Origin: Bacillus coahuilensis m4-4 | Lineage (GTDB): Bacteria; Bacillota; Bacilli; Bacillales; Bacillaceae_K | Direction of reading: 5' to 3' | DNA length: 45,514 nucleotides | NCBI RefSeq assembly: GCF_000171615.1 | Contig: NZ_ABFU01000065.3 | Span: 3,090 to 48,603, forward strand | Part shown: positions 36,122 through 44,659 of the stretch, piece by piece | Layout of the letters: every line of letters begins with the position of its first letter | Numbering within the stretch: position 1 is the first letter of the stretch | The notes under the pieces: model-generated | Databases searched by the model: none | What the model was told of the DNA's origin: nothing | What the model saw: the letters and a program-made list of their open reading frames with translations, nothing else | Made by a program: the position numbers and the translations under genes

Positions 36122-38242
36122 ATGGCAAACATTTTATTGATTAGTAACTGGATTTTATTTCTACTTGTAACCGCTTACGCATTCAGTCTTTTTGTATATG
36201 TAGTGCGTACAAGAATGGAATATATCAAGCTTGGAAAAAAACCAGAGTTTGATAACAATGTAAAAGAACGTATGAATAAAATTTGGGTGAACGTATTTGG
36301 CCAAAAGAAACTTTTAAAGGATAAGAAGAGTGGTATTATCCACGTTATGTTCTTCTATGGCTTTATATTGGTTCAATTTGGGGCCATTGATTTCATTTGG
36401 AAGGGACTAGCACCTGGTTCACATCTTCCATTAGGGCCACTGTATCCTGCGTTTACCTTTTTCCAAGAGATTGTCACTCTGATTATTCTAATCGCAGTAG
36501 TGTGGGCATTTTATCGCCGTTATGTGGAAAAGCTTGTTCGCTTGAAAAGGGGATTTAAGAGTGGACTTGTTCTGATCTTTATCGGAGGCTTAATGTTATC
36601 CGTACTAGTAGGGAACGGCATGGGGTTAATCTGGCATGGTGAAGAGCTGGCGTGGACAGAGCCTATTGCATCCGGAATCGCAGCTGCATTTGGTTGGGTA
36701 GGAGAAACAGCAAGTATTGTAGTGTTCTATATCTCCTGGTGGATTCACCTCTTATTCTTACTGGCATTCTTAGTGTATGTACCACAATCTAAGCACGCTC
36801 ACTTAATTGCAGGACCAGTGAACGTATATTTCAATCGAATAGACAATCCTGGTAAATTAAAATCAATCGACTTTGAAGACGAGTCACAAGAATCCTTTGG
36901 AGTCGGCAAGATAACAGATTTTGATCAACTTCAAATGATCGACTTCTACGCATGCGTGGAGTGTGGTCGGTGTACAAATATGTGCCCAGCAACGGGTACA
37001 GGTAAAATGCTATCACCTATGGATTTAATCACAAAACTTCGCGATCACCTAACCATGCACGGTGCTGCGGTTACATCTAAGCAGCCATGGGTTCCAACGT
37101 TTGCCTTCTCAGGAACAAAGGGGAACCAAATTGCTCTAGCATCTGCAGGGGCAGGAGCGAACGAAGCAGCAGCTGCTATTGAATACGCACCAAGCCTAAT
37201 CGGTGACGTGATCACAGAAGAAGAAATCTGGGCATGTACAACTTGCCGTAACTGTGAGGACCAGTGTCCTGTTATGAACGAGCACGTAGACAAAATTATC
37301 GACCTACGTCGTTACTTAGTTTTAACAGAAGGTAAAATGGATGCAGATGCACAGCGCGCAATGCAAAACATCGAGCGTCAAGGAAACCCTTGGGGTCTAA
37401 ACCGTAAAGAAAAAGAAGCGTGGAGAGATCTCAGAGACGATGTTCATATCCCTACTGTGAAAGAAATGAAAAAAGCAGGCGAGGAATTTGATTACTTATT
37501 CTGGGTAGGCTCAATGGGCTCTTTCGATAACCGGAGCCAAAAAATCGCCTTATCCTTCGCTAAACTTCTTAACGAAGCGGGCGTGAAGTTTGCCATCTTA
37601 GGAAACAAAGAAAAGAACTCAGGAGACACACCTCGTCGTCTCGGAAATGAATTTTTATTCCAAGAGCTTGCGGCCAACAACATTGCTGAATTCGAAAAAA
37701 ATGAAGTAAAGAAAATCGTCACCATCGATCCACATGCCTACAACATTTTTAAAAATGAATACAGCGACTTTGGCTTTGAAGGAGAAGTGTATCACCATAC
37801 AGAACTTCTTGCGAAGCTTGTGAAAGAAGGGCGACTGCAGCCTACTCACGAAGTGAATGAAACCATCACCTTCCATGACTCCTGCTACTTAGGACGATAT
37901 AACGAAGTGTACTCACCGCCTCGAGATATCTTAAATGCTATTAGCGGAGTGAAGTTGGTTGAAATGGAACGTAATCGTGAAAAAGGAATGTGCTGTGGAG
38001 CCGGTGGGGGACTAATGTGGATGGAAGAAGACACAGGTCACCGCGTGAACGTAGCACGAACTGAGCAAGCACTGGCTGTTAGCCCAACCGTGATCTCTTC
38101 TGGCTGTCCATTCTGCTTAACCATGTTATCTGATGGAACGAAAGCAAAAGAAGTGGAAGAAACGGTGGCTACTTATGATGTAGCAGAACTATTAGAAAAA
38201 GCAATATTTGGAGAAGGACCGGCGGAAACGTTAGTGTCATAA
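36122..38242 (+). CDS. fadF: FadF, membrane Fe-S oxidoreductase of fatty-acid oxidation
   Basis: A 706-residue protein (YwjF family). About six N-terminal membrane helices form a nitrate-reductase-gamma/HdrE-like cytochrome b part. Two 4Fe-4S motifs follow, ACVECGRCTNMCPATG and ACTTCRNCEDQCPVMNEH, then two CCG domains (DSCYLGRYNEVY; MCCGAGGGLMWME; SGCPFCLTML). It is thought to pass electrons from acyl-CoA dehydrogenase/ETF to menaquinone. The FadR-like operator in its promoter and the beta-oxidation genes 2 kb downstream support that role. ATG 36122 lies one base after a short leader ORF. A terminator follows. Confidence 0.92.
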   Translation: MANILLISNWILFLLVTAYAFSLFVYVVRTRMEYIKLGKKPEFDNNVKERMNKIWVNVFGQKKLLKDKKSGIIHVMFFYGFILVQFGAIDFIWKGLAPGSHLPLGPLYPAFTFFQEIVTLIILIAVVWAFYRRYVEKLVRLKRGFKSGLVLIFIGGLMLSVLVGNGMGLIWHGEELAWTEPIASGIAAAFGWVGETASIVVFYISWWIHLLFLLAFLVYVPQSKHAHLIAGPVNVYFNRIDNPGKLKSIDFEDESQESFGVGKITDFDQLQMIDFYACVECGRCTNMCPATGTGKMLSPMDLITKLRDHLTMHGAAVTSKQPWVPTFAFSGTKGNQIALASAGAGANEAAAAIEYAPSLIGDVITEEEIWACTTCRNCEDQCPVMNEHVDKIIDLRRYLVLTEGKMDADAQRAMQNIERQGNPWGLNRKEKEAWRDLRDDVHIPTVKEMKKAGEEFDYLFWVGSMGSFDNRSQKIALSFAKLLNEAGVKFAILGNKEKNSGDTPRRLGNEFLFQELAANNIAEFEKNEVKKIVTIDPHAYNIFKNEYSDFGFEGEVYHHTELLAKLVKEGRLQPTHEVNETITFHDSCYLGRYNEVYSPPRDILNAISGVKLVEMERNREKGMCCGAGGGLMWMEEDTGHRVNVARTEQALAVSPTVISSGCPFCLTMLSDGTKAKEVEETVATYDVAELLEKAIFGEGPAETLVS

Positions 38243-38263
38243 TCCATTGAGTTATTTTTAATT

Positions 38264-38302
38264 AAAGGCGCGATCACTATTTAGGTGATCGTGCCTTTTT
38301 TT
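38264..38302 (+). terminator. Terminator of fadF
   Basis: AGGCGCGATCAC pairs with GTGATCGTGCCT (one G-U pair), followed by T7. Confidence 0.9.
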
Positions 38303-38342
38303 GCTGATTAAATGAATAGCATTTCTGAAAGATAAGCGAGGT

Positions 38343-38654
38343 GCGCGAGCCTGGCGCGGTGCAGAAAAGAGGAGAAGGAAGAGAGAACAGCCCCGCGCGA
38401 GCCGGGCGCGGTGCAGAAAAGAGGAGAAGGAAGGGAGAAGAGCGCCGCGCGAGCCGAGCGCGGTGCAGAAAAGGGGGGGAGGAAGGGAGAACAGCCCCGC
38501 GCGAGCCCGGCGCGGTGCAGAAAAGAGGAGAAGGAAGAGAGAACAGCCCCGCGCGAGCCGGGCGCGGTGCAGAAAAGAGGAGAAGGAAGAGAGAACAGCC
38601 CCGCGCGAGCCGGGCGCGGTGCAGAAAAGAGGGAGAGGAAGCAAGAAGAGCTCC
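38343..38654. repeat. Tandem array, six copies of a 52-bp GC-rich unit
   Basis: GCGCGAG starts at 38343, 38395, 38447, 38499, 38551 and 38603, exact 52-bp steps. Each unit has a GC-rich half (GCGCGAGCCGGGCGCGGTGC) and a purine-rich half (AAAAGAGGAGAAGGAAG). Because 52 is not a multiple of 3, the frame rotates, so the ORFs through it are not repeat proteins. It lies between fadF and convergent minus-strand genes, and its GC content is far above the surroundings. Confidence 0.95.
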
Positions 38655-38744
38655 CGCCTTATGATTAAAACCTAATCCATCATTAAATAAAGGTAAAGAA
38701 CACACATTTTCCAAGGAGTTAAATATGTTTAGATAGCCAAATAA

Positions 38745-38969
38745 TTAACATTGAGCGACCGTAGCAGTCGAGCCCCTTGCTAAATCCAACGTGGTCAAAA
38801 CATTTAAAGCCAAATCAATTAAGGGTGTTAAGGCTAAAAAGATTAATCCGAGCGATTTCTTACCCAAAGAATACCGAATATAAAATCCGAGCAAAATGAC
38901 AATCTAGAAACTAAATTCACAGGTAACAATGAACCAGGCAATCGTATTCAAATAATCACCCATCTTCAT
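38745..38969 (-). pseudogene. Remnant of a small integral membrane protein gene
   Basis: From ATG 38969 the minus strand reads MKMGDYLNTIAWFIVTCEFSF, then a stop (TAG at 38906-38904), continues in the same frame through LLGFYIRYSLGKKSLGLIFL and LTPLIDLALNVLTTLDLA, and stops again at 38747. The pattern of two to three hydrophobic helices with basic links looks like a former membrane protein. Unlike the other broken genes here, the lesions are in-frame stops rather than homopolymer shifts, so this looks like true decay. Family not identified. Confidence 0.5.
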
Positions 38970-39046
38970 AATATTACCATCCATTTAACTGGAAGAGGAT
39001 TATTTTAGGGAGAGGCTCATCGTAAACATACTAAAAAATTATATTA

Positions 39047-39664
39047 CTACTGATTTACTAATTTTTCATATTTTATATAAGAAATCGTAGCGGACAAGAA
39101 AAAGATCACAATGGCAATAGGGAAGAGCAACCAAGCGAAACCTCTGAAAAATGCGTATGGCGTTTCAAATAAAAATGCTCTCCAAAAATCAGCACCCTCC
39201 TTCTCCCACAATCCAGGTGTATAATACAATGACTTTGGCTGGAGCATTTCTTGCAGATGAAGGACGTCTGCGCTCATTAACCCAATTAATAAAATAAAAT
39301 ATGTGAATAGTAAACTTGCGGACGTTTGCGCATACCTCTTATAGCGTTCAGCCTTTGAATGAGAGTCGGAGAAAATATCCCCTGTTGCCTCGTTAGAAAC
39401 ACGCTGAAAATATTGGACTCCAGAACGTTTACTCCCTGCTATGTGCTTCCAACCAGAATCTTCAAAAAGGGCTATATAGTCTTCGAAATCTTCTCTATGC
39501 TTGAACGTTCGGTAATCGAGTTTCACAGTGGGATCTTTCTCTGTCGTGGCCTTAAAGTGATAGAAGAATGATTTTTGATAGAGTACATTGCCTTCTTTTG
39601 CCTTTTCATTCAACCACTCTTCTTCTTTATCTAAATCCATAAAATAACGTAACCGTTGCATCAT
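39047..39664 (-). CDS. DUF2812 membrane protein
   Basis: A 205-residue protein with an N-terminal soluble DUF2812 domain (RYFMDLDKEEEWLNEKAKEG; YRTFKHREDFEDYIALFEDSGW) and two C-terminal membrane helices (LLFTYFILLIGLMSADVL and the segment ending in IAIVIFFLSATISYI). I start at ATG 39664, five bases after a TAGGAG site. DUF2812 genes are commonly paired with PadR regulators, as here. They are thought to act in membrane or envelope stress, but function is unproven. Confidence 0.85.
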   Translation of the reverse strand: MMQRLRYFMDLDKEEEWLNEKAKEGNVLYQKSFFYHFKATTEKDPTVKLDYRTFKHREDFEDYIALFEDSGWKHIAGSKRSGVQYFQRVSNEATGDIFSDSHSKAERYKRYAQTSASLLFTYFILLIGLMSADVLHLQEMLQPKSLYYTPGLWEKEGADFWRAFLFETPYAFFRGFAWLLFPIAIVIFFLSATISYIKYEKLVNQ

Positions 39665-39672
39665 GATCACTC

Positions 39673-39987
39673 CTATTGTTTTAATGCGTTCTCTGCCAAT
39701 AAAACCATGTGTGACATTCTTTGTTGATCTGCTTTTAAAACCTCTAAACCTAAATGGGTAATAACATACACCTTTCTTCTCTTGTCTCCTGATTCAACCG
39801 GCTCGATGAACCCTAACTTTACTAAATTCTCAATAGCACCATAAAGCGTGCCAGCTGCCATCCGTACGCTGCCTTCGCTTAACTCTTCTACTTTCTGAAG
39901 AATAAGATAGCCATGACTTGGTTCAAGTAGGGACAATAAAACGTAGAACACCGTCTCGGTTAATGGTAAATGCTTAGTTCTTTTCAT
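39673..39987 (-). CDS. PadR-family transcriptional regulator
   Basis: A 104-residue winged-helix regulator. PLTETVFYVLLSLLEPSHGYLIL and AAGTLYGAIENLVKLGFIEPV with the RRKVYVIT wing are typical PadR features; the short C-terminal helix provides dimerisation. ATG 39987 has AAAGGAG upstream. It heads a two-gene unit with the DUF2812 gene, and an inverted repeat in its own promoter region suggests autoregulation. The inducer is unknown. Confidence 0.9.
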   Translation of the reverse strand: MKRTKHLPLTETVFYVLLSLLEPSHGYLILQKVEELSEGSVRMAAGTLYGAIENLVKLGFIEPVESGDKRRKVYVITHLGLEVLKADQQRMSHMVLLAENALKQ

Positions 39988-40003
39988 ATTAATCTCCTTT
40001 ATA

Positions 40004-40042
40004 CAGTTGAACTATATAGTTGAAGTTTATACAGTTCAACTG
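40004..40042. promoter_or_regulatory. Candidate PadR operator
   Basis: CAGTTGAACT (40004-40013) and AGTTCAACTG (40033-40042) are perfect inverted arms, with a third half-site TAGTTGAA between them. It lies directly upstream of the padR ribosome site. Confidence 0.55.
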
Positions 40043-40215
40043 AGTAAGTCAATCCTAAATTAGAAAAAAGTGTAAAAAGAAAATAGGATTCCACAACGTG
40101 TGATCCAAAGAGTGAAATAGTATTATAAAATAATTTCTTAAAATTCTGTAAAAACCCAAGAACTTTCCTTATAATGGAGGTGGGAAGGTTTTTCTTTTTT
40201 TATTTGCTACAAAAA

Positions 40216-40233
40216 TGAGCGAGCGTTCAGTCA
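40216..40233. promoter_or_regulatory. FadR-like operator upstream of the beta-oxidation genes
   Basis: Read on the minus strand it is TGACTGAACGCTCGCTCA, identical at 15 of 18 positions to the operator in the fadF promoter. It lies 49 bases before the thiolase start. Confidence 0.6.
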
Positions 40234-40243
40234 ACGTCATTTT

Positions 40244-40257
40244 TGAAAGCGTTTACG
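40244..40257 (+). promoter_or_regulatory. cre site (CcpA) upstream of the beta-oxidation genes
   Basis: TGAAAGCGTTTACG matches the cre consensus TGWAANCGNTNWCA except at the last base. Its position close before the first gene suggests repression in glucose, as known for the B. subtilis mmg operon. Confidence 0.65.
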
Positions 40258-40281
40258 AACAAAAGAGAGGGGAGAAACAGT

Positions 40282-41469
40282 ATGACAAAAACTGTGATTA
40301 TTGCGGGGGCAAGAACTCCATTTGGGAAGCTTGGAGGAGCTCTTAGTAGCTTTACTGCATCCGAATTAGGGGGTAAAGCAATTAGCGCAGCACTCGAAAG
40401 AGCAGGGGTTGCAAAAGATCAAATTGACGAAGTAATAATGGGGAATGTGTTACAAAGTGGTCAAGGCCAAATACCTTCTCGCCAAGCAGCAAGACATGCA
40501 GGTATTCCGTGGGAAGTAAAGACAGAAACCATTAATAAAGTATGTGCTTCGGGCATGCGAAGTATATCTCTAGGAGACCAGATCATTCGTGCTGGAGATG
40601 AGAGCATCATTGTAGCCGGTGGAATGGAGAGTATGTCAAATGCTCCGTATGCTATTCCGAAAGCAAGATGGGGTCTAAAGATGGGCGATCATCAAGTAAA
40701 GGATTTGATGCTTCACGATGGATTAATGTGTTGCTTTAACGATGTGCACATGGGGACATACGGAAACAGAACAGCAACCAAATTTGAAATCACACGAGAA
40801 GAGCAGGATCGCTGGTCCTTCAGAAGCCATGAGCGTGCTGTCATCGCCATGGACAACGGAACATTTGCTGAGGAAATTGTTTCAGTCGAAGTGCCACAGC
40901 GAAGAGGCGAGCCGGTGGTCGTGGATCATGATGAAGCTCCTCGAAAAGATACGTCGTATGAAAAGCTATCAGCCCTTCGCCCAGTGTTCGATCACGATGG
41001 CACCATTACGGCAGGTAACGCACCTGGAGTGAACGACGGAGCGTGTGCCCTTGTTTTAATGAGTGATGAAAAGGCAGAAGAGTTAGGAAAGACACCGCTT
41101 GCGACCATTTTAGCTCATGCAGAGATTGGGGTGCCAGCAGAAGAGTTTCCAGAAACGCCTGGTTTAGTGATCAATAAACTTTTACAAAAAACAGGAAAGT
41201 CCTTAGACGACATTGACCTGTTTGAGATAAATGAAGCCTTTGCAGCTGTGGCGTTAACGAGCGGGAGAATTGCAGAGTTGGATCATGACAAAGTGAACGT
41301 GAACGGCGGAGCAGTAGCACTTGGTCATCCCATCGGAGCAAGTGGGGCGAGAATTGTCTTAACTCTCGCGCTAGAACTGAAGCGTCGAGGTGGAGGAATA
41401 GGAGTGGCAGCGATCTGTAGTGGTACCGGTCAAGGGGATGCCATTATGATTGAGGTTCCAAAAGCGTAA
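40282..41469 (+). CDS. Acetyl-CoA C-acyltransferase (thiolase)
   Basis: A 395-residue thiolase catalysing acetoacetyl-CoA/3-ketoacyl-CoA thiolysis or its reverse. The nucleophilic Cys is in [11 protein letters not shown], the catalytic His in [18 protein letters not shown], and the C-terminal Cys loop reads [12 protein letters not shown] start at ATG 40282 (MTKTVIIAG) with GAGGGGAG upstream; the TTG 13 codons earlier overlaps the cre site and has no ribosome site. It opens a four-gene beta-oxidation run; the next gene follows after 24 bases. It resembles MmgA; chain-length preference cannot be read. Confidence 0.93.
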   Translation: MTKTVIIAGARTPFGKLGGALSSFTASELGGKAISAALERAGVAKDQIDEVIMGNVLQSGQGQIPSRQAARHAGIPWEVKTETINKVCASGMRSISLGDQIIRAGDESIIVAGGMESMSNAPYAIPKARWGLKMGDHQVKDLMLHDGLMCCFNDVHMGTYGNRTATKFEITREEQDRWSFRSHERAVIAMDNGTFAEEIVSVEVPQRRGEPVVVDHDEAPRKDTSYEKLSALRPVFDHDGTITAGNAPGVNDGACALVLMSDEKAEELGKTPLATILAHAEIGVPAEEFPETPGLVINKLLQKTGKSLDDIDLFEINEAFAAVALTSGRIAELDHDKVNVNGGAVALGHPIGASGARIVLTLALELKRRGGGIGVAAICSGTGQGDAIMIEVPKA

Positions 41470-41493
41470 GAGAAAAGCAAAGGGGGAGAAGGT

Positions 41494-42345
41494 ATGGCAA
41501 TCAAACGTGTAATGGTCATAGGAGCAGGACAAATGGGCTCGGGGATAGCCCAGGTTTGTGCTCGAGGGGGATATGACGTCGTTTTAAACGACGTTAAACA
41601 AGAGTTTGCGGAAAAAGGGTTAGCAAGTATTACAAAGAACATAGCGCGCTCAGTGGATAAAGGAAAAATGACAGAGGAGGAGAAAGAAGGGGTTCTCTCC
41701 CGTCTCACGTTATCAACAAATCTTGAGGACGCGAAAAACGTAGATATCGTCATTGAAGCAGCTGTAGAAAATATGACGATTAAAAAAGATATATTTTCAA
41801 AGCTTGATAGCATTGCGCCAGAGCACACGATTTTAGCGACCAACACCTCTTCACTCCCCATCACGGAGATTGCGGCTGTGACAAAGCGTCCTGAAAAGGT
41901 AATTGGGATGCATTTTATGAATCCCGTGCCAGTGATGAAGCTAGTTGAGATTATTCGTGGATTAGCGACGGCAGATGAGGTGTATCAAGCCGTTGAAGAT
42001 ATGAGTAAGTCTCTTTCAAAAGTGCCAGTTGAAGTGAATGACTTCCCTGGGTTCGTGTCAAATCGTGTGCTTATGCCCATGATTAACGAGGCGATTTACA
42101 CCTTATACGAAGGGGTGGCATCAAAAGAAGCGATTGATGACGTCATGAAGCTTGGGATGAATCATCCGATGGGACCACTTACGCTTGCGGATTTTATTGG
42201 ACTTGATACATGTCTCTATATTATGGAAACGCTGCATGAGGGCTTTGGTGACGATAAGTACCGCCCATGTCCTCTACTTAGAAAATATGTGAAGGCAGGC
42301 TGGTTGGGAAAGAAAACGGGCCGTGGTTTTTACGAATACAGCTAA
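41494..42345 (+). CDS. 3-hydroxybutyryl-CoA dehydrogenase
   Basis: A 283-residue NAD-dependent 3-hydroxyacyl-CoA dehydrogenase (Hbd/MmgB type). VIGAGQMGSGIAQVCA is the NAD-binding loop, catalytic His is in GMHFMNPVPVMKLVE, and NDFPGFVSNRVL plus LADFIGLDTCLYIMETL complete the C-terminal dimer domain. ATG 41494 has AAGGGGGAG upstream. It acts between the acyl-CoA dehydrogenases/hydratase step and thiolase. No enoyl-CoA hydratase gene lies in the window. Confidence 0.95.
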   Translation: MAIKRVMVIGAGQMGSGIAQVCARGGYDVVLNDVKQEFAEKGLASITKNIARSVDKGKMTEEEKEGVLSRLTLSTNLEDAKNVDIVIEAAVENMTIKKDIFSKLDSIAPEHTILATNTSSLPITEIAAVTKRPEKVIGMHFMNPVPVMKLVEIIRGLATADEVYQAVEDMSKSLSKVPVEVNDFPGFVSNRVLMPMINEAIYTLYEGVASKEAIDDVMKLGMNHPMGPLTLADFIGLDTCLYIMETLHEGFGDDKYRPCPLLRKYVKAGWLGKKTGRGFYEYS

Positions 42346-42358
42346 GGGGGATTAGGGG

Positions 42359-43495
42359 ATGAACTTTTTATTCACTGAAGAGCAAGAAATGGTCCGTAAT
42401 ATGGTGCGAGACTTCGCACGCGAAGAAGTAGCACCGTTTGTAGAAAGGATGGAAGCAGGAGAGTTTCCACGCCTTATTTTATCGAAAATGGCGGAGCTTG
42501 GCTTAATGGGAATGACCATTCCAGAAGAATACGGCGGGGCAGGAATGGACTTCACGTCCTATATTATCGCAATTCACGAGCTATCAAAGGTCAGTGCAAC
42601 CCTTGGTGTCGTCCTATCGGTTCATACATCGGTTGGCACCAACCCGATCCTTTATTTCGGTTCAGAGGAGCAAAAGCAAAAGTACGTGACGAAGCTTGCG
42701 AGTGGACAGTACTTAGGGGCGTTCTGTTTAACGGAACCAAGCTCAGGATCTGACGCAGGAAGTCTACGAACTCGTGCCGTGCTAGAAGGAGATCAGTACC
42801 GACTGAATGGTAGTAAAATCTTTATCACTAACGGCGGAGAAGCTGATACGTATGTGGTCTTTGCTTCAACGGACCCTGAAAAGGGAACACGCGGCATTTC
42901 AGCGTTTATCGTGGAAAAGGATACGCCTGGCCTTGTCATTGGGAAAGACGAAGAAAAAATGGGTCTTCACGGCTCTCGCACCGTTCAATTAACCTTTGAG
43001 GATATGTTGGTTCCAGCTTCCAATCTTTTAGGTGCGGAAGGGGAAGGGTTTAAAATAGCGATGGCAAACCTTGATGTAGGACGAATCGGAATCGCTGCCC
43101 AAGCTCTAGGGATAGCAGAAGCAGCATTTGATGAGGCGGTTGAGTATGCGAAGGAGCGCGTTCAGTTTGGAAAGCCAATCGCTGCCCAACAAGGCCTAGC
43201 CTTCAAGTTAGCCGATATGGGAACTGCTATTGAAGCATCGAAGCTACTAGTCTATCAAGGAGCAAACCTCCGTACAGAAGGGCGCCCATGTGGAAAAGAA
43301 GCCTCCATGGCGAAGCTGTTTGCGTCTAAAACAGCCGTTCATGTCACAACAGAAGCCATCCAAGTATTCGGAGGCTATGGCTACACAGAAGACTATCCAG
43401 TAGAACGCTACTTCCGCGATGCGAAGGTAACCGAAATCTACGAAGGCACAAGCGAAATTCAACGCGTCGTATTAGGAAAGCATTTATTAAAATAG
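42359..43495 (+). CDS. Acyl-CoA dehydrogenase (copy 1)
   Basis: A 378-residue FAD enzyme introducing the alpha-beta double bond. N-terminal helical domain ([19 protein letters not shown]), beta domain with [17 protein letters not shown] and [17 protein letters not shown] (FAD contacts), and C-terminal helices with the catalytic Glu in [14 protein letters not shown] 42359 follows AAGGGGGAT at 14 bases from the previous stop. It is most like short-chain or MmgC-type dehydrogenases. The next gene is a paralogue with the same architecture, suggesting tandem duplication and divergence. Confidence 0.95.
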   Translation: MNFLFTEEQEMVRNMVRDFAREEVAPFVERMEAGEFPRLILSKMAELGLMGMTIPEEYGGAGMDFTSYIIAIHELSKVSATLGVVLSVHTSVGTNPILYFGSEEQKQKYVTKLASGQYLGAFCLTEPSSGSDAGSLRTRAVLEGDQYRLNGSKIFITNGGEADTYVVFASTDPEKGTRGISAFIVEKDTPGLVIGKDEEKMGLHGSRTVQLTFEDMLVPASNLLGAEGEGFKIAMANLDVGRIGIAAQALGIAEAAFDEAVEYAKERVQFGKPIAAQQGLAFKLADMGTAIEASKLLVYQGANLRTEGRPCGKEASMAKLFASKTAVHVTTEAIQVFGGYGYTEDYPVERYFRDAKVTEIYEGTSEIQRVVLGKHLLK

Positions 43496-43516
43496 AGGAA
43501 AAAAGAGGGATGGGAC

Positions 43517-44659
43517 ATGAATTTCAAATTAAGTGAAGAGCATGAAATGATTCGTAAAATGGTCCGCGATTTTGCGGTCAACGAAGTAGCGCCAACCGCT
43601 GCAGAGCGAGATGAAGAAGAACGCTTCGACCGAGACATTTTCGATAAAATGGCAGAGTTAGGCTTAACAGGAATTCCGTGGCCAGAGGAGTACGGTGGAA
43701 TTGGCAGCGACTACTTAGCCTACTGTATCGCAGTGGAGGAGCTATCACGCGTGTGTGCCTCAACTGGGGTAACGCTATCTGCCCATACGTCACTTGCGGG
43801 CTGGCCAGTCTATAAATTTGGTACAGAAGAGCAAAAGCAAAAATACCTTCGTCCAATGGCACAAGGAGAGAAAATCGGTGCTTACGGGTTAACGGAGCCA
43901 GGCTCTGGTTCTGATGCAGGGGGAATGCGAACAACGGCTCGCCTCGAGGGAGATCATTATATTTTAAATGGAAGTAAAATCTTTATCACAAACGGTGGCA
44001 TTGCAGACATCTATGTAGTATTTGCGTTAACAGATTCAGAAAAGAAACAACGTGGTGGCACAACTGCTTTTATCGTAGAGAGCGGATTTGAAGGCTTCTC
44101 GGTTGGAAAGAAAGAGAAAAAACTAGGCATTCGTTCCTCTCCAACCACGGAAATTATTTTTGAAGAGTGTAAAGTACCAAAAGAAAATATGCTAGGAAAC
44201 CTTGGAGAAGGATTCAAAATCGCCATGATGACGCTAGACGGCGGACGAAACGGAATCGCTGCGCAAGCAGTGGGAATCGCCCAAGGTGCACTGGATGAAA
44301 GTATTCGCTATGCAAAAGAACGGGAACAATTCGGGAAGCCGATTGCGAGCCAGCAAGGCATTTCGTTTAAAATCGCCGATATGGCAACAAGCATCGAAGC
44401 GTCAAGACTATTAACCTATCAAGCAGCTTGGTTAGAATCTGAAGGACTGCCATACGGCAAAGAGTCCGCGATGTCGAAGCTCATGGCAGGAGACACAGCC
44501 ATGAACGTCACAACGGATGCCGTCCAAATCTTTGGTGGATATGGTTACACAAAAGACTATCCAGTCGAACGCTTTATGCGTGATGCAAAGATTACTCAAA
44601 TCTACGAAGGAACGCAGGAAATCCAACGTTTAGTTATTTCTAGGATGTTGACGAAGTAA
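43517..44659 (+). CDS. Acyl-CoA dehydrogenase (copy 2)
   Basis: A 380-residue paralogue of the preceding gene. The same signatures are present: [36 protein letters not shown] and the catalytic Glu in [11 protein letters not shown]. It begins 21 bases after copy 1 with GAGGGATGGGAC upstream of ATG 43517. Electrons from both would go via ETF to FadF. Having two tandem copies points to different chain-length or branched substrates. No standard terminator follows; a G-rich stretch and then the large 103-bp-unit array begin within about 100 bases. Confidence 0.95.
   Translation: MNFKLSEEHEMIRKMVRDFAVNEVAPTAAERDEEERFDRDIFDKMAELGLTGIPWPEEYGGIGSDYLAYCIAVEELSRVCASTGVTLSAHTSLAGWPVYKFGTEEQKQKYLRPMAQGEKIGAYGLTEPGSGSDAGGMRTTARLEGDHYILNGSKIFITNGGIADIYVVFALTDSEKKQRGGTTAFIVESGFEGFSVGKKEKKLGIRSSPTTEIIFEECKVPKENMLGNLGEGFKIAMMTLDGGRNGIAAQAVGIAQGALDESIRYAKEREQFGKPIASQQGISFKIADMATSIEASRLLTYQAAWLESEGLPYGKESAMSKLMAGDTAMNVTTDAVQIFGGYGYTKDYPVERFMRDAKITQIYEGTQEIQRLVISRMLTK

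Noticed and set aside
38258-38714. ORFs on both strands through the 52-bp array
   Set aside because: The period is not a multiple of 3 and all frames are open on both strands. No ribosome sites or family similarity.
40145-40200. Sigma-A promoter at TATAAT 40170-40175 for the thiolase operon
   Set aside because: No acceptable -35, and the same bases fall in a hairpin followed by T-rich sequence. It could equally be a terminator, so it was left uncalled.
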